Positions 58,947 to 64,000 of a DNA stretch of 64,000 nt are shown piece by piece. The position numbers were made by a program, and so were the translations under genes. A model generated the notes under the pieces. The model was not told where the DNA came from. It made no database searches and saw nothing but the letters and a program-made list of their open reading frames with translations. Within the stretch, counting starts at the first letter, position 1. Every line of letters begins with the position of its first letter. The stretch spans positions 366,695-430,694 of the forward strand of contig FN649752.1 of the NCBI GenBank assembly GCA_000310025.1. Reading direction: 5' to 3'. Origin of the DNA: Ectocarpus siliculosus. Its lineage: Eukaryota; Sar; Phaeophyceae; Ectocarpales; Ectocarpaceae.

Positions 58947-61014
58947 TTTTGATCATTCGCTCTCCGTGTACGTTTTCTGCGTGTGTGAGCGTGTACGGAA
59001 AGAATCCAGAGAGAGGAGGGGGGGAATGTGGTTTGTAGAACGAAGGTGGAGAAACAGTGCTTGTTGGCTTCCTCCTGTGTGACCCCGGCCTGTGCCTCTA
59101 GACAGACACATTGAAAGCTGTAAAACGTTAGCATCCAGTCTGTGGTAGGACGGATCGGAACTCTTCAGTCAAAAACCTTAAAGACATCATCATGCGGCAG
59201 GGAATCCCGAACTTCGGGTCATTCGGTCGTGGCGATCATGAATCTGGGCCACGGATATTAATGTAAATGTGTCATATGCCGTAGCCATGCATATCCCTTA
59301 ATCCAGTAACAGAAATGTTGATCCTTGTTCCGCAGGCAGGCATGTGCCGAAGATTAACTTTGCCGGGGCCTTTCACTGCTGCGTAGTCCAGGTGCAAACC
59401 TAGCCTTCTTGACGATGGGCAATTTGCGGGAGGTGGTGTTTAATGGTGCACCGTAGAATTTGAACAGTTCATTGTTCGAAAACAAGAGGGGAGAACCACT
59501 AATCATTTAAGCAAGGAATATAGCTGAAAAGTTGCCTGTTTCAGTTTCTTTTACGGGATTGAACATGTTCTGTAGGTGCGACGTTCTGCAGCGACACTCC
59601 AAAATGTCGGTGGTTTGGGGGAACCCTCGGACGACGATTACATTATTCTAGAGAGTGACCCCCGACACGAACTTTGCGGTTCATCACAATGAATCGGCTA
59701 TGATGGAAGAGGAACCTCTTTTTACTTCGTCCTTGATACATTTACATCCGCGCGCGAGTATGTAGGGTGAACAAGCATCACCACCGTTCATTACGATATG
59801 TTAGAAGTACACATATGTAGGGAGTATGAAGTAAAATATTGTAGCCTCCATCATCATCTGGGCTCTGGCTTGTATGCCTAAGTAAGATACAGAAGTACCT
59901 GTTTAGCTGCAGATTTTTTTTCACGTTGAATTCTTGCTAACAAGTAGCAGACTAAAAAATAGTTTCGCCCAGGAATCAACCTACGACTGCTTGCTGCTAC
60001 AGTAGTAGAGAAGAAGTACGATATTTTCTCACCGCACAACAATCGTCTCGCCTTCCCTTCAAGGAGACGTTAGACTATGTAATCTCCTACCATAGATCCT
60101 TCACCCTCTCATCATTCCATCAACAGACGCCGCCGACTGGCCGATCGGATCCACATGATCCATGGATCATCAAGATCATGTAGCGCGGGGGGGTCGCGAC
60201 TGGTGTAGTATATACCAGGTACCCATCGACAGATACATACACGGAATCCCCCCGCATTTGAACAGCAGCACGGCAGCACGGTACACAACAACACCTCACC
60301 AGTCTGGACGCACAAAGTGCAATATGTGGTGTGGCGGGTTGGTAGGGGTGCTGGTGGTGTTACTACATGTGTCAAACGTCTCGGATGGATTCATCACCTA
60401 CACTGTGGTGCGTACGTGGTTCGTTTGCAACAGTCAGAAAAACATACCATCGGCTCGATTCATCATGTGTCACGATGTCACGATACAGCTGTAGCACATC
60501 AACAGAGGGGCCGAGGATGCACCACCAAGCAAGGACAAGCCGTCGCGTTGCCCCGCATGCTACATTGTATTCTCGTCGGCAATCGCCGAAGCAATGGTCG
60601 TGAGCCTAGACGCTTGTTACAAACATCCCGACCACTCCTCCTCCTCGATTACGTCGTGTTCATGATGCCACTGATGATGCAGCAGCTTCGGAGTCGCAAG
60701 CACCAACGGGCAGATCCCGATCGTATCACGACCAGGATGCTAGCACAGCGAGACTCCTCTGTGGCTGCGGCAGTAACAAGGTCAACCGCAATAAAACGTG
60801 AGTCATAAATTTATTGCAATCAGTGTTGGTCGCACGCTGTGGCGGTGTCGATGCACCTTGTTCGTAACACAGACATGACAGCCTGCGCCCCCCGGCACAT
60901 TATTTACCTTCATGCCTGAACAAGGCATGCTATGTAGCTAAAACTCGGGTGCTGTGTTGCAACGCATGCGCGTGTTTCTTTCGAGGTCAGAATGTACACG
61001 TGTTCTCGTTTTCG
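58947..61014. other. Intergenic region between tandem plus-strand genes
   Basis: This 2.1 kb holds the 3' end of the TTL-like gene and the promoter of the PDZ-FKBP gene. No exon, RNA gene or repeat array is evident. Short frames at about 60160-60800 lack splice support. Confidence 0.5.
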
Positions 61015-63395
61015 ATGGGTCTTCGTGAATGCATTCGACGAGCAGAAGTCTTGGGTGGGCTTGGCATCGGGATTGTGTCAACCTTGCTGGAGCCTGACGC
61101 GTCCCGAGCACTGGAAAGCGACGAGTTCGAAGAGGTTTTCGACGACGATGCGATTGGCATCGAGCTGGAAGATGTGAGTGACACGGACCAACTGACACCA
61201 GTAACCGGCAAGTTGTTCTGTAGGATTGCCAAGGCAAAACGCAGAAAGGCCCGCATAAACCCACAACATGGACGATACTGAGATTAGGCGGACAAGAGTA
61301 TACCTAGGTTTGCATGCGGATTGCCTACACATACCGGTACACCAAGTCACTGACCCCTGTCGAAACTGAACGCGTTCCTCCCGCTTTTTCTAGGGTGTGT
61401 CGCGTCATGCCTTGGTGCGTGACTCTGCCGATCGTTCTCTCTATCGTTAGGATGAATGCCGAATATGGTAAGGTACTAATTAGAGGCCAGAACACGCGCA
61501 AGCTCAACGTTGACAGTATCGACGGTGGTAACAGTGACAGCAACAAGAGCAACAACACATCAAATACACCAAAACACCAAACAACGGGTACTAAACCGAC
61601 TGCGATGCCGGTAGCAGGTAAGATGACAGCTGTAGCAGCAGTGATAACCACCACGAACGACAACCCGTTCCAAGCTCCACGACTTGCTTGGCATGTCAAC
61701 ATCATTCTGCGTCGGTTTGGCGGCGTTCTTGTGCACACAACATAGGTAAAGTACAAGGGGTCCTCGCGGGTGCTAGTGAAGAGGGTAGTGCCCGGAAGCG
61801 CCGCTGCGAGACATCCCAGGTGGGACTACACAAAGACTAAGATAGATCAAGCATCTCCACATAGTAGCAGAGATGCAATAGGACAGGAAAACGCCGAGCA
61901 TCCGCACTGGCTCTTGGATACGAACACGGATTCGTATCAAATGCCAAGACAGACACGCATCGACTTCTTCGTTGGGTCGAAATCTCTTACTGTCGGCTTG
62001 TATGCATGGCATCGTGAGACACGTGGTAGATTTGTGAGAAACGTGGTAGCGCTTCCCCGTGAGCTTCGGGGTCTTGTATTGAGGGGTAGTTTGCTCGGGA
62101 AACTGGAAGAGGCACACGGCTCTAGCGATCGGATGGGTTGCATCCCTTCTTCAGGCTTTGAAGTTGAGAGTAGCGTCTACAAACAGAACAATACGTAGAG
62201 GGGTGTCAAGGGGAAGAAGAGCGGCTAAGGGTCGGCAGTCACGTCTTTGCTGTTATAGTATGGACGTGCTGTAGCGGTTTAAGAAGCACGCCCTGCCCCA
62301 TTGTAATCTACTATGGTACGTTTGAACGGTATCTGGTCGCCAAGCCAATAGTGATGGCATTGGTTGCCATATCAAGCTTATCAACTGACCGTGGTAGCAT
62401 GCCCTTGATGCAGGATCAAGGCCGATCTCGTGTTGGTCTCCGCGAATGGGGTCGACCTGGAACGGCAAAGCGCCACCGCCGCTAAGAAGATCATAAAGAC
62501 CAGCTCGCGGCCGCTCACCTTGGTGTTGAGAGATAACAGTCTTGTAAGTAACAGTTTGCTGCCTACGTGTACCGCCCATTTTTGTTGGCAGATAGAACTA
62601 ACATACCCGCGGCACGCAGCGGCAATACACGCTATACTAGGTGCGCCGAAGATGTGCATGCGGCCTAGAGAACTGCCTGGGCTATCATCCACAGCCAATA
62701 AACCTTTTTCTGTGGATAGCACTGCTTGCATCTTTTGGGTGTATTTGGGATGGCTTGTGTTGAAGGGTATTTATTGCTTGTTTGTAAACAAGTTTCCTAT
62801 CGGCTGTTCTGTTATAATGTGTTGTTGAAGCACGCACGCGTTGCAAATGGTGTCCCCTTCCGCAGTTCCAACAGCTGCTCAAACCTGCACCACCAACATC
62901 CCCCGACAACGAGGCGACTGGCGTTGCTGTGACGAACGGGGGCTTTGAGCCTATCAGCACCAAGGTTTCACCTGAAGGGAATGGGGTGAGAAGCAACGAC
63001 GAGAGAATGAATAGGGGTGTCCCTTCGTGGTGCAAGTATGCGCATGGTGCTGGAACCCGTGCACACCCTTTGGCGCCGGATATTGTATAGTCTCCGATCG
63101 TGTAGTTTTCCGAAGATGCAATATCTCTCTCCTTGGCCAGCCTCAATTGCTCTCTCTCTCCGACACGCTTAGATAGCGGGGGCCGGGCGTCGAAGCCTCG
63201 ACGGTGGTTTGTGTCTTCTTTTGTCCCCCTTTTTTTGCCGTCCAGCGTGAAGAGCAGGTCGTGAAGTTGCTCAACAGTGACAAGAGCGCGGAGTGCAACT
63301 CCTGTGGGCAAGGAGCAAGAAGAGGGGATCTGCTTGAGATTGAGTACACTGCTAAGCTTGAGGATGGCAAGGTTTTCGATGGGTCGAGCATCAAG
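61015..63395 (+). CDS. PDZ-FKBP protein, 5' part (continues beyond the window)
   Basis: Five exons join in phase: 61015-61173, 61746-61819, 62414-62543, 62866-62985 and 63246-63395 (633 nt, 211 aa so far). An acidic lead leads into a PDZ domain built over exons 1-3: FDDDAIGIELED, then VLVKRVVPGSAAARHP, IKADLVLVSANGVDLE and RPLTLVLRD. A Pro/Thr linker (about 125-160) follows, then the start of an FKBP-type peptidyl-prolyl isomerase: RRGDLLEIEYTAKLEDGKVF with FDGSSIK, preceded by a Cys pair (CNSC). The rest of the FKBP fold must lie past 63395; no matching exon is found before 64000. A protein-folding or scaffolding role is inferred. The start Met at 61015 is the first in-frame, though an acceptor just upstream (AG near 60985) leaves another start possible. 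Confidence 0.84.
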
Positions 63396-64000
63396 GTGAG
63401 CGCCAATTCATCCAGAATACGTTCGCCATAAGCTGCAAGGCCATATGGTCGTCGGTCGCATTGCTTCGCGCCTGCATCGACATTCTGCAGTCCCCGCCTT
63501 TAAAGATTTCAGACCAATACAAGAATGAGCGAAACGGTTTGTATTCACTTTTTTGTATGTAGTATTTGTCTCCCGTCACGGTTGGTTTTAGAGTGGGCCG
63601 TTCTTTCTACGCCTTCTTTCAAACCGAATGGCTTCTTCACCAAGCGATACATTCTCGAGGGTCATCTATTGGACTTTAAGCGGGTGGGTAGAAGCGTAGC
63701 TCCCGCGAGCGTGGAACCGTTGATGCACGTTGGTGCCCCAAGTCTTCGTGTTTGGGGAGAAGCGTGTTTCTCTTGGCCTGCGCGGTGCCTTTGGCGGGGG
63801 GGGCACCAGCGCGCGGCATTGTTCTGCAGCCCTCCCTGTCTGCGGCGATGATGCAGTGCTTAGCGCTCCAAAAACAGTACTGCTGTCCCGGGCTTTTGGA
63901 ACCCAATGCGTGGAGGAGGGGCAACACGAGATAGAACTTACGAGGACGAGTTAACAAGAGGAGGGAATGCGAACTTCAGAACTTAGGACCAGGTGTTCAG
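63396..64000 (+). other. Intron of the PDZ-FKBP gene
   Basis: It begins with the GTGAGC donor at 63396. No continuation of the FKBP motif (the Gly-Trp-Glu loop or GEKR region) occurs in any plus-strand frame to the window end, so this is read as intron. Confidence 0.55.

Noticed and set aside
1-64000. tRNA, rRNA or CRISPR loci
   Set aside because: None was recognised by eye. A tRNAscan-SE or Infernal run would be needed to exclude small RNA genes.

Overview
The window reads as nuclear DNA of a photosynthetic stramenopile, most likely a brown alga close to Ectocarpus. This is inferred from four things: genes cut into many short exons by GT-AG introns of roughly 0.3-1 kb; GC-rich coding exons set in repeat-rich, lower-complexity introns; a plastid-type signal with the heterokont A|F cleavage motif on one protein; and the sulfotransferase and HPP families present. 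No prokaryotic, organellar or viral segment was seen. No tRNA, rRNA or CRISPR array was recognised. Gene models were assembled by hand from splice sites, reading-frame phase and family motifs; where every exon phase agreed, the model is strong.

Layout: (1) 656-839, last exon of a CBS-domain protein (+). (2) 3571-11388, a TMEM184/OSTalpha-type seven-helix membrane protein (-). (3) 12035-16323, a type II membrane sulfotransferase fused to a C-terminal PAN/Apple domain (+), divergent from (2) across 646 bp. (4) 19424-23490, a plastid-targeted Rieske [2Fe-2S] protein (+). (5) 26452-28411, an HPP-family membrane protein (-) carrying an apparent one-base frameshift. (6) 29031-31557, an unrecognised membrane protein (-). 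(7) 36538-47639, with tentative 5' exons out to 50366, a myotubularin-family phosphoinositide 3-phosphatase (-). (8) 51325-54682, a mitochondrial-type HMG-CoA lyase (-), whose first intron holds a complete hAT-like non-autonomous transposon with 8-bp target duplications. (9) 55172-58946, a tubulin-tyrosine-ligase-like protein (+), divergent from (8). (10) 61015 to beyond 63395, the 5' part of a PDZ-FKBP protein (+) that runs off the window.

The genes do not form a pathway; this is an ordinary eukaryotic gene neighbourhood. The predicted roles cover membrane traffic and lipid signalling (TMEM184, myotubularin), sulfation of glycans or glycoproteins in the secretory pathway, plastid redox or photosystem biology, anion or nitrite transport, leucine breakdown, microtubule modification, and protein folding or scaffolding. 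The most unusual items are the sulfotransferase-PAN/Apple fusion, the TIR element with its target duplication, the frameshifted HPP gene, the long disordered insert inside the myotubularin domain, and several families of tandem and dispersed repeats in introns.
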